From NCBI GenBank assembly GCA_026419775.2, contig JAOPGA020001435.1:1-39711 (forward strand): a DNA stretch of 39,711 nt. Direction: 5' to 3'. Within the stretch, counting starts at the first letter, position 1. Every line of letters begins with the position of its first letter. The stretch is from Acrasis kona. Lineage: Eukaryota > Heterolobosea > Eutetramitea > Acrasida > Acrasidae. Below are positions 21,551 to 32,501 of this stretch, piece after piece. The notes under the pieces are model-generated. The model ran no database searches, had not been told where the DNA came from, and saw only the letters and a list, made by a program, of their open reading frames with translations. A program made the translations under genes and the position numbers.

Positions 21551-24319
21551 ATGAGGAGGCAACAATATCAGAGCTTATCACAGTCTGAAGATGAGGACAC
21601 ACCAAATTCAAATCCATACGCGTCATTAAACAAACATACGTTACACGAGGATGATGACGAGCAGTTTGCAGATCCGGAATGTGAGAATAAGAGAGAAAAA
21701 TTATCTTTAGAATTCGAAAAGACAGTACATGCTGCAGAAAAGCTAGTTCTTGGTAGTGAAAAAGCATCAGTTGGGGTGTGCTTCTCTGGTGGAGGTATAA
21801 GGTCTGCCTCTTTCGTGGCTGGTGTTTTGCAAACTTTAGCAAAAGAGAAAGTGCTGGAAAAGATTGGATACATTAGTGCAGTATCAGGTGGCGGTTATAC
21901 AAGCTCCGCACTAATGACCTACCTAACCGCCAACGAATGTAATAAACAGAAGAAACACACCGACGCGGAATTGATGGACCAGCTTGTAAAAAAAATGCGT
22001 AAAAATTGCAATTATTTAATGGGGAATACAAGGTCCCTCATACATTTTCTTATCGCCAGTCTTTTTGGCATTTCTCATAATCTAATCTATATGGTAGCTC
22101 TTGCTATTGTTGTTTCTAGTTTTATTTTCTCTGGCTATCGTGCCGTGACATATAATGGTGGGACTTTTACTCCGACCAATCCCAATGGTTATAGAACATA
22201 TAACAGCACCAATCTTACAATGATGTATGAAAACATGACCAACTACCAAATTGCCACCAATCGGTTGAGTTATCAATTGATTTCTGCAGTCTTTTTTCGC
22301 TGGACAAGATTCTACTCGTTGGAATTTGATATTGCAGATCGTACATATACAAGTGGTTGGATCATGGAGAGGACTTTCTGGATTGTTGTTTGTGCGGTCT
22401 TGTTTAGTTTATTCTCGTTGGGTGCTATCATCATTGCTGGTTGTCATTACAACGTGAATGATCCATTCACTCATATTTTGTTCAAGAAGCATGAAAAAGG
22501 ACCCATACAATCGGATGAAGTAGAAAAACATTCGGTTTATTATCCAAAAGAGACCAAAAAAAAAGCGGTCAAGTTCCGTCGTTATTTGAGTGCGTTGTTG
22601 AATGATATCGTAAGCATCTTCAAATTCTCAATATCCCTTGTTGTTCTTTTGATATTCTTTGCCGAACTGTTAAAGATTCAAATCTTCTTGATTGGGTAAG
22701 TAGCAATTGCTCATATAATAATTGTTAATCAACTGATTAGACTATTCTACGGCACTAATTTGGCAGGTATCGATGCTTTTATGAGCATCGCTTATGCAGG
22801 CCTTGCCGTGCTGGCTGTCGCTCTTTTGGTTGGTTTGATTCTCGCATTCTTTTCTCCAATGATACCGTTTTTAAAAAATGGTATTGTTCTGATGATTGCT
22901 CTCATGATTATGACCATGACGTTCCCTCTTGGTTTTGTTTTTATTTGTGCTCGTTTTAGTATATGGTACATGTTAGATAATCCAATCGATAGCATTCATC
23001 AGAACGACCACCTACTTTATATCGAATTCATTGCATGGTGTTATATTTGTGTAGAATTGTTCTTTTTCGAAAATTTCAACTCTGCCATACACATGATGTA
23101 TCGGATGAGGTTGAGGGAAGCATTCTTTTGTAACGGACAGGATGTCAAGTTCAATCAGTTGACCAGAAGACATGTTTATTTGTGTAACACTACTCTCAAT
23201 AACTTTCACTCCAAAACGAACAATAGATTGTTTAATTCATTTGTGATATCTCAGTTGTACATTGGTGGTGATGAAACTGGTTACTACAAGACAAAAGGAG
23301 ATGATGTCTCGTTGAGCTATGGCACTGCAGTTTCTGGAGCAGCACTCGCTTTGAATCTTGGTCAATTCGACGCCTTGTCCAGCATATCCATGCGATTTGC
23401 TCTACAAATTATCTCTGCCAATCTTGGCTCGCATTTTAGAATCTATAGATCTGGTTATCATCAAACCACTCACGCCATTGGCATCATCTTGTGTGCAGCT
23501 ATTAACATTAGCATGTTCTTTTGTGCGTGCATCAAGGTGTTCAGACCAGTGTGGTCCGAAGACTATATCAATGTGATGATTGTGTTCCAAATACTTGTGT
23601 TGGCCATTGTGTTGGGACCTCCTGCGATTGCAATCTTTTGGGAATTTGTTTATGTGTTGTGTGGTGTTTATGGTACAAAGTTCCGTAAAGCGTTGGGCGT
23701 CATTCGCAACTTTCCTGTTAATGACATTCCAATATGGAACACCATCTCTCAGGTGTTCGGCATCAAGGACGATAAGGACAGCAGAAGTGTATTTTTGAGT
23801 GATGCAGGTCACTTTGATATGCTTGGTCTATACGAACTGTTGCGTAGAAACTGTACCACCATACTGTGCTTTGACGGTGGCGAAGATTACGACTATGTCT
23901 TTAGAGATTTGTATAATGCTCTATCAACTGCAAAATACGATGGTCTTATTACTTCTGTTCATGGCGAAGATCTGGATAAACTTACAAGAGAGATGACCTA
24001 TAACATTTTTGATAAAAAACTAAAACACACTGATTTGAGTTGTACTAGAATCATTGTGACGTATTGTTCAGGTGCCAAGGGTTATATTTATTTGGGCAAG
24101 GCAACTGTTTCTAGTGAAGAAGAGTTGTTGGTTAAGCTACACATATTAAATGATACTTCGTTTCCTCACTTGACAACAATCAATCAATTGTTCACACCAC
24201 AGCTCTTTGATGCCTACAGAATGTTGGGAAAGAAAGTTGCAAAGACTGTGGTTGAAAGAATAAAGGATGATTATAATAGTGGCGATAAAATACCGTCAGA
24301 GGCATTGTATTCCTTGTAA
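21551..24319 (+). CDS. Membrane patatin-like phospholipase
   Basis: Two exons (21551-22695, 22741-24319; 45-nt intron) give 907 residues. The start is the first in-frame ATG. A polar leader precedes the patatin core: oxyanion loop CFSGGGIRSASF and nucleophile Ser in YISAVSGGGYTSS (SGGG form, as in many bacterial relatives, not strict GxSxG). The catalytic Asp lies far downstream in FLSDAGHFDMLGLYELLRRNC. Between these are about eight hydrophobic segments (for example around 22080-22140, 22380-22440, 22630-22680, 22790-22860, 22890-22950, 23460-23540 and 23570-23660), so the catalytic fold is split by a membrane domain. Likely an acyl hydrolase acting on membrane lipids; substrate unknown. The hAT element ends 93 bp upstream and may have displaced or supplied promoter sequence. 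Confidence 0.88.
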
Positions 24320-24673
24320 CGATCAATAAATAAGAGTATGTATTTATTTATACGAACGGCATTGTCCTTTATTTTCTTCACCCAAGTCCGTCCACGCACA
24401 GAAGCTTCTGACTAATGAACCTTAAATCGTCTATTACGATACTGTCCAAGAACTTTCTAAAAACTCAAAGTCCAACTGTAACAGCCAGTTACAATATATA
24501 TACTTGCAGTGGCCGGAGTTCCTCGGATTCATTGGTGAAACTAAGTTTATTGATCGTGCAACACAGTGTACTTATTATACCAGTATACATTTGAGGGTAA
24601 GGTCCGTACCCGCGGAGTTATACGACAATTACAAAAAAAAGACTCGTGCCAGAAATTTAACAACAAAAAGTGG
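24320..24673. other. Spacer between patatin and MFS genes
   Basis: 354 bp. It starts with the 3' signal of the lipase gene (several AATAAA/TATTTAT words within 40 bp of its stop) and ends with the 5' region of the transporter gene. Short frames run through 24504-24673, but none has an ATG that joins the transporter convincingly. I see no other feature. Confidence 0.4.
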
Positions 24674-26148
24674 ATGGTCTTCAATAGATGGATTGGACTA
24701 GTCACGGCCTGCGCAATGATGCTTGTGGCGGGGTCTCAATCTTACGGTTTTTCGATAATAACAAATGACATCAAAGTTCTAATGGAGTATGACCAATACG
24801 AAATAAACTTCCTCGGCTCAATGGGAAGCGTGGGTGCAGCATTTGGAATACTACCTAGTTTATTTCACGACTATTTTGGACCTAAGTTAACATGCGTTGT
24901 CGCATCCATTCTAATTACACTCGGTTACACACTTACTTACCTATCACTGACGAAAGTGATTTATTCAACCTACATTTTGATAAGCATATACTTTATTATT
25001 GTGGGCATAGGTGCTTCGGCAGTACAAACGGCAATGATGAGTACAAATGTAAAGAACTTTGAACAAAGCAGTAGAGGAAAAATTATAGGGTTATTAACTT
25101 CTTTGTTTGTATTGTCTGGTTGTTTTTTTTCTTTTGCATATAAGGTTATCTTCAATCATAAAGTACTTCCCTTCTTCTTGTTTATTACAATTATAACATC
25201 GTCGCTACCCTTGACTGGTGCTATATTTCTAAATGTAATAAAAAAACCGGAATGCAAGCCACATATTATCATCAGGGAGGGTACTGATGATTGTCCAGAC
25301 ACTGATGATGAAATTCTTCATTTGTTCCCTAAAAATAAAGATAAGGACTGTCAGTCCAACGTTCAGCAGCCTGATCAAGTTGCCGAAGATGTTGCCCCGG
25401 ATCCTATGATTGAACATGACTACAATCCAATTCAAATGGTCATCACTTTGGATTTTTGGATGCTGATCGTTACAATTGTCGCCGGAATAGGAGGAGCCCA
25501 ATTAATTCTAACAGTAAGTCACAATCTCTTGTTGTTTGTTTTAAAGATTAGAATTTAAGCAGTATTGTTTTGAGTTATGGTGGTCAAGACGGTCTTCAAG
25601 TATACTTGTTGGTGGCTTATGCATTGGCAAGTTGCTTCGGTAGAATACCAATCGGATTCATTGCCGATGGTTATCCAAACTATATATCCAGGGCGACTCT
25701 GTTAAACATTTCAATTTTATTGATGGGAATTGCAATGATATTAATGTCTGTGTTACCAATTGCTTTTATATTCCCTCTCATTATTTTAGTAGGCTTTTCA
25801 CATGGTGGGATTCACATCATGATGTCTAGTCTTGTGTGCGAAAAATATGGAACAAAATTTTATGGTGTCAACATGTCCTTGTTTAATTTAGCAGCGGCGA
25901 CTTCCAGTTACCTGATTGGAACACTGCTGGCATCTAAAGTATACCAGTCATCCGTTAAAGGATCCAGCAAGCAATGTCATGGTATGAAGTGTTACCAATT
26001 AACTTTTATCATAACAGCATCCATTTGTCTGCTGAGTTTTATTCTTGGGTTCGTCTTAATGTACAGAAACCGTGGTTTGAGGAACTGTAAAAAACCAACA
26101 GACATTGGAATTAATCATTTTGTGGGAATGAGTGTATCATCCATATAA
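24674..26148 (+). CDS. Nodulin-like major facilitator transporter
   Basis: Exons 24674-25513 and 25552-26148 give 478 residues. The 38-nt intron ends at the TAG at 25549-25551; this acceptor, not the later GCAG, restores the family text LTNLSSIVLSYGGQDG. Twelve hydrophobic segments fall in two groups of six, separated by an acidic cytoplasmic loop (about 25270-25430). N-terminal RWIGLVTACAMMLVAGSQSYGFS and the SYGG...ASCFGRIPIGFIADG segment are typical of the plant/protist nodulin-like MFS family, which also includes fungal Mch1-type proteins. Substrate unknown, perhaps a monocarboxylate or other small solute. Its stop is 30 bp from the stop of the convergent prolidase gene. The start is the first ATG in frame and leaves a short cytoplasmic N-terminus. 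Confidence 0.85.
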
Positions 26149-26178
26149 GACAAGAATTTTAGTACATAATAAAACAAT

Positions 26179-28003
26179 TTATTTCATCAATCGTTCAATA
26201 TCTTCAACTGTCTTTGGAATTATACTGCTAATCACCTCATATCCATCTTCGGTAACCAAAATCTCATCCTCTATCCTTATGCCTCCAAACACACCAACTA
26301 ATGGTCGGACAACATCGGCGTTAATGTAAGGCAGCGCCAACACTTCTTCAGTGATTGACGAACTCCCAAAGTAGATTCCTGGTTCCACAGTCACAATAGT
26401 ATTCGGTGCCAGTGGAACGGAGGGATAAGTCGTTGTATCATGCACATCTAGTCCTACAAGGTGACCAAGTCCATGCGGCATGAATATACTATTGACGCGC
26501 TTTGCATACAAATCATCAACAGAATATTCTTTGGAGACAAAATTTAACTACAAAAGATCAAAACAAATCATTACAAAACAAAACTAACATCTTGGAGTTT
26601 TTCTATTAATAGATTCGAAGCAAACTTCATGATGACTTTGTAGTCAACACCAGGTTTTATTAATTGTATGCTTTTAGTTTGAATGTCAAGAACAGCATTG
26701 TAAATTTTCCTTTGAAGTTCATTAAATTTTCCATCAGCAGGGTATGTTCTAGTAATGTCGGAGGCATATCCCAATAGCTCTGCTCCTGCATCAATTAAAA
26801 AAATGTCATTACCAATTGGGTTCATCTTTGGTGGAATTCTTGCAGTGTTGAGTTCGTAATGAAGTACTGCTGATCTTGGACCTCCAGCACATATGGGTTC
26901 GTATGCTTGTGTGACGGCTCCGCATGTTCCGGTCATGAATTTGAAAGCGCTCATTAATGTGAATTCCATGACGCGTGGTTTGATCATTTTCATTACCTGA
27001 CACCAAGTGAGTGATGTTTAGAAATTAATGTATGTACCTGAATATGTGCTTCACTATCAAGTGTTAGTGTTTATTGTCGTGTGTGAATACTTACCTTGAT
27101 ATTTGTGCCACCTTCTTCATGATTTTAACTTCGGAATTAGTCTTTGCCTCTCTCATTGTCCTCAAAGATCTACGTTTGTTAAATGAATCAAGTGTTGTGT
27201 TCATACTTGAACAAAAGACTATTGTCTACAATGTATGAGGAGGTTTTATTTTTGAACAAGTTTTGTTGGTCATTTAAAAAGTAAACTGTTGTTCTATTGT
27301 AGCTGTTCATTATGGACAGTAGGTTTTCGTCGTAATCCCTAATAGTAATTAATGTAGTGTTAATTAAAGATCTTAATTAAAGATCTTACACTTTGAAGAC
27401 TCCAAGTCTGTTCTTGGTTTGGTTGAGAGTTTCAATGTATGGCAAATCCCAAACTAAACTGCCGGGATTCTTTGGAACAAACAATGTGCACTCTTTCGAC
27501 TTCAAGTCCACAATCACTTGGCATTTCAAATTGTTTTCACCAGTTATGTACCTATTCAAGTTTCAGTCAATCATCGTAACAGTGGCATACAAAAAGTTTT
27601 TATCAATTAACATTTCTTCTGGCTTAGAAGGACCTTGTATGTATAAGATTCCATCATCACCAGCGACTTTTGTCATGCTATCAATTAATCTACTTCTGAT
27701 TTCGCTCCTCATATCCGCCAAAAACTGATTTGAAAAGAACAAGTTATCTGTAACTTGAACGTCCTCTAATTTCCCCTTCAATAATTTGCAACTTTCAACA
27801 GATAAATATGATTCCTTCTCCTTGTTGTAAATCTTCCTTTGGTAACCATACGAATATAACATTATACCAAACGATACGAGAGCCATTAATGTTATGCACA
27901 GGCACACCAAGATGACTACATAGAGAAAAGCTACCGTAGTACTATTCTTTTTCGCTCTTCGTGAATCAGTTATCATCGCAATGCCTTCGCCATCATCCAT
28001 CAT
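26179..28003 (-). CDS. PEPD: Xaa-Pro dipeptidase (prolidase) with N-terminal membrane anchor
   Basis: Seven exons (28003-27591, 27551-27393, 27338-27207, 27169-27095, 27053-27038, 26996-26589, 26547-26179), 523 residues, frame kept throughout; exon 5 is only 16 nt. Residues about 20-45 form a strong transmembrane segment, which cytosolic prolidases lack. An aminopeptidase-P-type N-domain follows (FLYITGENN, ECTLFVPKNPG), then a pita-bread metallopeptidase domain with SSEAHIQVMK, FLIDAGAE and YASDITRTYPADG (metal Asp pair), PHGLGHLVGLDVHD (His), VEPGIYF and GIRIEDEILVT (Glu pair). All five metal ligands are present, so activity on dipeptides ending in Pro, with two Mn ions, is expected. The anchor suggests a type II membrane protein with a lumenal or outside catalytic domain. 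The start is the first of two adjacent ATGs. Confidence 0.92.
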
Positions 28004-28056
28004 GATGTTTAAACTAACTTTACAAAAATCACATACAGCGTACAAACAGAAGATGT

Positions 28057-30123
28057 TTATTGTGGGCACGTTTCGTGGTAAATTATGCGACAAGTTCCTT
28101 GATTAATGGAAACACATGGATACAGATCATCTGGGAAGTATTTGAATGCCACTCCCTTGAACTTTCCGTTCTTGTACATGGCTATGGTGCGGTCGACTAC
28201 ATCAACTAAAATTCCAATCAAATCTCCGCTCCTCCAAGTCAAAAAGTCACTTCCAACCTTCTCACCCGTGATCCATAAATCACCTGCGCTTCCACAACTC
28301 CATCCAGCGTCCTTCACGCTCTTTCCATTATCCAAGTCATCTCGACTCACGACACCTATTCTAGTCGGAACACCATCTCTTACATTGTCAATCTCAAAGT
28401 AGTACCTTCCGTTGGCTTTCATCGGCTGCGATCCCAAAGCCATAACGTTACGTTCGGTTCCTGTTATGGTCTGTCCATCTTCAGAGATTTGGAACGAAGA
28501 ATGTGAAAAGGATTTATCCCACGATAATGGTTCGCTCATATCCCATGATATGGCGGCTACTGGTGTTGGTGTGTCTGGGTTTGGTGTGACTGGTAGTGAT
28601 GTGAGGGCCTCCGAACGAATGCTATTCGTGTGAATTACTCTTTTGGCTCTCTTTCTGGTGATTGTTTTGTCTTCGTCGCTTATTCTTGGTTCGCTTTCCA
28701 ACTTGGCAGCAAAATCAATTTGACATGTTCCGTAGTTGATTGTCACGGCTGGGTATAGATTATCTGGGAAGAATTGGAAAACAATTCCTTTGCAAGTACC
28801 ATTTTTGTAAAAGTAAATGACTCTTTCTGTTTGGTCCACCAAAAAACCGATGCGATCTCCGCTTTTCCATGAATTATACTCTGTGCGTATTTGTTCTCCT
28901 TTGATCCAAACATCTCCACCACTTCCGCAACACCAACCAATGTCCTTGATGGATTGATTGGGATCGAAAAATTCCTTTTCGACAAAACCGAACCTGCTTG
29001 GCATTCCATTCTTAACGTCTTTGATTTCCACATAATACTTTCCCTCTGGATTCGATAAACATTGTGTGGAGATGGCTGTGACATTGCGATCCAAACCAAC
29101 AATTGTGCTAGAATCCTCAGAGTAGGTGTAGGATGGATGTGAGAGGGAACTGTCGAATCCAAGTGGCAATGATTTATCCCATCCTTCCTTGCCCACAGCG
29201 AGGGTTAGGTTCCTAAACTTTTCGGATATTTGGTTGGGCTCAGTTGCGATGAACCTTGCCTTACTTGCCGTTCGGAGTGGCAGCGAATGTGATGAACTTT
29301 GACTTGTGTCAACCTCTGGAGCCTGTTCAAGTTGAGCGTTGAAGTTGACGCCGACTGTACCATTGTTTATTGTGACTGCGGGGTACATGTCGTCCGGGAA
29401 GTACCTGAAAGCAACTCCCTTTAGAACTTTATTCTTATAGTACCACAAGACTTTATCCACCATGTCGACAAGGATGCCTATTGTATCACCAGACTTCCAT
29501 GTTAGGAAATCAATTCCAACTTTCTCGCCCTGGATCCACAAGTCTCCCGCGCTTCCACAACTCCATCCAATTTCTTTGATGGACTCATTTGTTCTGTGTA
29601 AATCTTCTTTGCAAACAAGACCTATTCTACTTGGTACCCCATCCCTCTCTATTTTAACCTCAAAGTAATATATGCCTCCTTTGTGAAGAGGTTGCGTTGT
29701 GACAGCAAGTACGTTTCTTTGCATTCCAGTAATGGTCAAATCATCATTAGCGAAAGTGTGCTCTGAATGTGAAGCTGCACGGTCCCAAGTTAGGGGAAGA
29801 TCTGGATTCCAAGGACTTGTTATCGCTGATATGCTCATTCTGTTCTCATTTCCATTCGTGCTCGTATCATTTACAACCGAAGTGTCGTATAATGACTTTC
29901 TACTTGTATTGAATGTTTCTCTTAGTTTAGAGTCATCCACTTCTTTTTTTAACCTCTCAACCTCTAATGTTAACTGGTTAACCTTGTTCGACAGTCTATA
30001 AAGTATCGTTTTGATAGGCTCATATGCACACTTTGAATCCAAATGTGTTTGAAGTTCAGTATCAACACCTTTCCACTCACAACCGAGTGAAGAATGTGCA
30101 CATACAACCTCACGGTCGGACAT
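28057..30123 (-). CDS. TRAF-type zinc finger protein with three tandem SPRY domains
   Basis: One uninterrupted exon of 688 residues starting MSDREVV. The N-terminus holds a TRAF-type zinc-binding motif (CAHSSLGCEWKG, then LQTHLDSKC) and a short coiled coil (about residues 45-70). Three SPRY/B30.2-like repeats of about 160 residues follow (about 105-260, 300-465 and 515-688). Each has the pattern PLxWDxxxSHS...TITGxxRNV, a YYFEV strand, GVPxRIG, GWSCGSxGDLWI, WKSGDxIGILVD, YPAVTINxGT. Repeats 1 and 3 are more alike than either is to 2. SPRY domains bind protein ligands, and the combination suggests an adaptor; without a RING finger, ubiquitin ligase activity is not indicated. The high DNA similarity of the repeats suggests recent internal duplication. 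It ends 53 bp upstream of the prolidase start. Confidence 0.9.
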   Translation of the reverse strand: MSDREVVCAHSSLGCEWKGVDTELQTHLDSKCAYEPIKTILYRLSNKVNQLTLEVERLKKEVDDSKLRETFNTSRKSLYDTSVVNDTSTNGNENRMSISAITSPWNPDLPLTWDRAASHSEHTFANDDLTITGMQRNVLAVTTQPLHKGGIYYFEVKIERDGVPSRIGLVCKEDLHRTNESIKEIGWSCGSAGDLWIQGEKVGIDFLTWKSGDTIGILVDMVDKVLWYYKNKVLKGVAFRYFPDDMYPAVTINNGTVGVNFNAQLEQAPEVDTSQSSSHSLPLRTASKARFIATEPNQISEKFRNLTLAVGKEGWDKSLPLGFDSSLSHPSYTYSEDSSTIVGLDRNVTAISTQCLSNPEGKYYVEIKDVKNGMPSRFGFVEKEFFDPNQSIKDIGWCCGSGGDVWIKGEQIRTEYNSWKSGDRIGFLVDQTERVIYFYKNGTCKGIVFQFFPDNLYPAVTINYGTCQIDFAAKLESEPRISDEDKTITRKRAKRVIHTNSIRSEALTSLPVTPNPDTPTPVAAISWDMSEPLSWDKSFSHSSFQISEDGQTITGTERNVMALGSQPMKANGRYYFEIDNVRDGVPTRIGVVSRDDLDNGKSVKDAGWSCGSAGDLWITGEKVGSDFLTWRSGDLIGILVDVVDRTIAMYKNGKFKGVAFKYFPDDLYPCVSINQGTCRIIYHETCPQ

Positions 30124-30531
30124 TTTGTTTGTGTTTGACGTTAAACATTTCAAATGTCAAAGATAATACGTAAGGATCAGGAAAACTACTCCTTGTTAAG
30201 TACCTATTAAAATTACAACCAAATTTTATCCGACGTCCTTGTTGAAATACAGACAAGGATAGTTTTGCACATGTGTTTTAGGATTAGTTTTAACACACAT
30301 CAGCATAAAAAAAAAGCACTTTATCGCAGTTTCACTGTTCGAAAAATAACAATTAGCATCATTTCCGCGCGAGATAAAGAACGCAACCTAGAGTTCCTAA
30401 ATTCATTGCATAGGATCGAGGCTAATATAGTTTATTTGGGCGCTTCATACTTTTAAAGCTTTTGTGGAAACTGATGCAGATATATCTAACATTAGACAAC
30501 CACGTAAAAATTGTAATGGTGGAAAATTAAC
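30124..30531. other. Divergent spacer between triple-SPRY and Tim10 genes
   Basis: 408 bp of AT-rich sequence between divergent genes, so probably two promoters. A 63-codon frame at 30265-30456 lacks any recognisable feature and is not accepted as a gene. Confidence 0.4.
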
Positions 30532-30858
30532 ATGAACGTGAACAACTTGTCTCCCACTCAGTACATTGTCCTGCAGAATTCTAAAGATGGTCTAAACGAG
30601 GAAAAGGCCAGGGTGGAATTGGATTCAATGAAGGATTTGTATCAGAGGTTAGTTTCAAAACAAAAATATATTTTAACATGAAGTTTTATGAGCACATGTT
30701 ACCAAAGATGTTTGACTATGAAATTCGCAGCCCCAGAGATACAGTCTGGCGAGGGTAGATGCCTGCACAGGTGCGTTCAGAGGTACATGCATGCATACAA
30801 TGTTATCGGAGAGGTTTATGATAAGGAATATACAAAAATTGAAGAAACCATGGAGTAA
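30532..30858 (+). CDS. TIM10: Mitochondrial intermembrane-space chaperone Tim10
   Basis: Two exons (30532-30647, 30684-30858) give 96 residues. The 36-nt intron ends at AAG 30681-30683. With this acceptor the protein has the twin CX3C motif of small Tim proteins, CYQRC and CLHRC, spaced by 15 residues, in the family context MKDLYQRFMSTCYQRC...GEGRCLHRCVQRYM. The later CAAAG acceptor would lose the first cysteine pair. N-terminal LNEEKARVELDSMKDLYQR resembles Tim10 more than Tim9, Tim8 or Tim13. Family role: hexameric Tim9-Tim10 chaperone that carries hydrophobic precursors across the intermembrane space to TIM22 or SAM; two disulfides form by Mia40 oxidation. No cleavable presequence, as expected. 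Confidence 0.9.
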
Positions 30859-31084
30859 CCGATGCTAATGGAACAACTTGTGATAGAATTATGAATCTAA
30901 AGATGTAAATGATCCTGTAAGATGAATTTATAAAGCAATTATTCTGTTATTACCACAAATATAATATCAAAACGTGTCTCCTGCTTTTAGATTACAAACG
31001 ACGACATTGTACTTTTCTTCCTCCTATTTATATCTTCTATTTTTATTGTTTAACAAAGTACAAAATCAAAACACAACATATACC
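30859..31084. other. Spacer downstream of TIM10
   Basis: 226 bp, AT-rich, with AATAAA-like words and a T/TAT-rich tract just before the next ATG. No gene or RNA is evident. Confidence 0.35.
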
Positions 31085-31665
31085 ATGATTGCCACCAAGT
31101 CAGCATCACCAATCGTCGCACCAACTTCAGTTGAAACACACAAAGAAACAAAATATATTGAAAAGGAAGCGGTTGTTAATGTGGTTGTAGATAGGCCTGT
31201 ATTAGAAAAAATTATAAACAAAGAGCACACAGAAGTACACCACAAGAACATTGTGACCGAAATACACGAACAACCCATTATCGAGGTTCAGCGCCTTCCC
31301 CAAGTACGAAAAATTTAAAGATGAATCAGAGTTCAAGACCGTTGTTGAGCGAGAGGTTGTTGAGACCGTAGAAGCGCCAACTTTTGACACCAGAAGAAAA
31401 GGCAAAATTACAATTGATCAAATCAGGAGGTGCCAACACTGAAGTCAAGGTTCAAGTTGAAACTCAAGTCAAAGAGGTCCAACAAAAAGAAGAAATTATA
31501 GAAGTCATTGTCCAACCAGTCATTGAAAGACATCAACAAACACTAGTAACAGAAATACATCAAAAGAAGATTATTGAGATCCACGAACATCCTATCATTA
31601 GGAAAATCATTGAAAAACCCATCGTTAGGATAATTAACAAGACAGAAAATTCAGACTTATTATAA
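31085..31665 (+). pseudogene. Frame-disrupted gene for a Glu/His/Val-repeat protein
   Basis: Coding text runs from the ATG at 31085 to TAA at 31665 but in three successive frames. The first ends soon after EIHEQPIIEVQR; the middle one covers about 31297-31382 (FPKYEKFKDESEFKTVVERE); the third starts near 31384 (LTPEEKAKLQLIKSGG). Each shift falls at a short homopolymer (CCCC near 31298, TTTT near 31382), so it may be two 1-base sequence errors rather than decay. The protein is built of degenerate units like VTEIHEQPIIE / VTEIHQKKIIEIHEHPIIRK, resembling stress- or desiccation-type repeat proteins of protists and fungi. Function unknown. No intron of a length normal here can join the frames. 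Confidence 0.55.
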
Positions 31666-31796
31666 ACATTTTTATTACCTTTAAAAAAGTTTTGTTCTCT
31701 TGTTACACTACATTTGTGCACTTGAATTCCTCTACATCTTCGACCAACGAAGCACGCGTACTTTAAGGTCCAATTTAGCCAAAGTCTCTTCTGATA

Positions 31797-32453
31797 TTAG
31801 TCCTCCGAAATTCCAACTTTGACAATAAACTCATCAAAATCTAAGCTTTCGATGGTAGCAGAGGAGTCTGTACGCCAGTTGCTAAACTGATCGTCTATAG
31901 GTGCTGGATTATGCTCTACTACTAGTTGTATAGGTTTGATTTTTACTCGATTGTTTCTTCTGTTCAAAGGTTTTATATTGCTGGGAATCTTGTTTATATT
32001 TGTTGATTGTTCAGGATAAGCGCTTCTTTTGTGTTTCTCCCTAATCTCAATTGTATCCGAATCTACGCATACATTTATTTCAAAGTCGTCTTGGTCTGAG
32101 TCCAAGTCAGACTCAATTCTCTCCTCGATTGGTTCGTTCAGTTTTAGCCTTATTTCTTGTTTTTCTAAAGATATGTCGATAGCTTCATAAAATGTACTCA
32201 TTTCATTTGTTTTCAGAGTTTTCTTTGGAGTACGTTCCGTAACATACCCTCTGTTTAACATAACCTCCGATCTTTTCGTCCTAAAAGCTCTTCTGTTTAC
32301 AGTATTCGTTAAACTGTCGAATGATGGCATAGTCTGCACTCTCGCAAGGTTCAGAACGGATGGGTGTGGGTGCTGATTTGATTTTCTAATCAATCGATGG
32401 CTCCCTTTTCCTCCTAAGATGTTGTCAGCTGGAAAATGTTTCCCTGCGTGCAT
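31797..32453 (-). CDS. Unknown, mostly disordered protein
   Basis: A single frame of 218 residues from the ATG at 32453. It is rich in charged and polar residues, with basic patches in the N-terminal half and an acidic Asp/Glu/Ser stretch near the middle (ESDLDSDQDDFEINV). No transmembrane segment, domain or catalytic motif is visible. An alternative start at the internal ATG near 32328 would allow more room for the divergent gene beside it. I do not recognise the family; the codon pattern and uninterrupted length make it likely to be real. Confidence 0.5.
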   Translation of the reverse strand: MHAGKHFPADNILGGKGSHRLIRKSNQHPHPSVLNLARVQTMPSFDSLTNTVNRRAFRTKRSEVMLNRGYVTERTPKKTLKTNEMSTFYEAIDISLEKQEIRLKLNEPIEERIESDLDSDQDDFEINVCVDSDTIEIREKHKRSAYPEQSTNINKIPSNIKPLNRRNNRVKIKPIQLVVEHNPAPIDDQFSNWRTDSSATIESLDFDEFIVKVGISED

Positions 32454-32501
32454 CAACTTCTCCGCTCCCTCTTTTCTATAATCGTAGATATATAATTTTA
32501 G

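Noticed and set aside
25552-25564. GCAG as acceptor of the MFS intron
   Set aside because: It breaks the frame; the TAG acceptor at 25551 keeps it and restores the family sequence.
30265-30456. 63-codon frame as a small gene
   Set aside because: No domain, signal or start context; it lies in a divergent promoter spacer.
30684-30858. Tim10 with a degenerate first cysteine motif (CxxxK)
   Set aside because: That reading depends on the later acceptor; the acceptor at 30683 gives two perfect CX3C motifs and a 36-nt intron of normal size.
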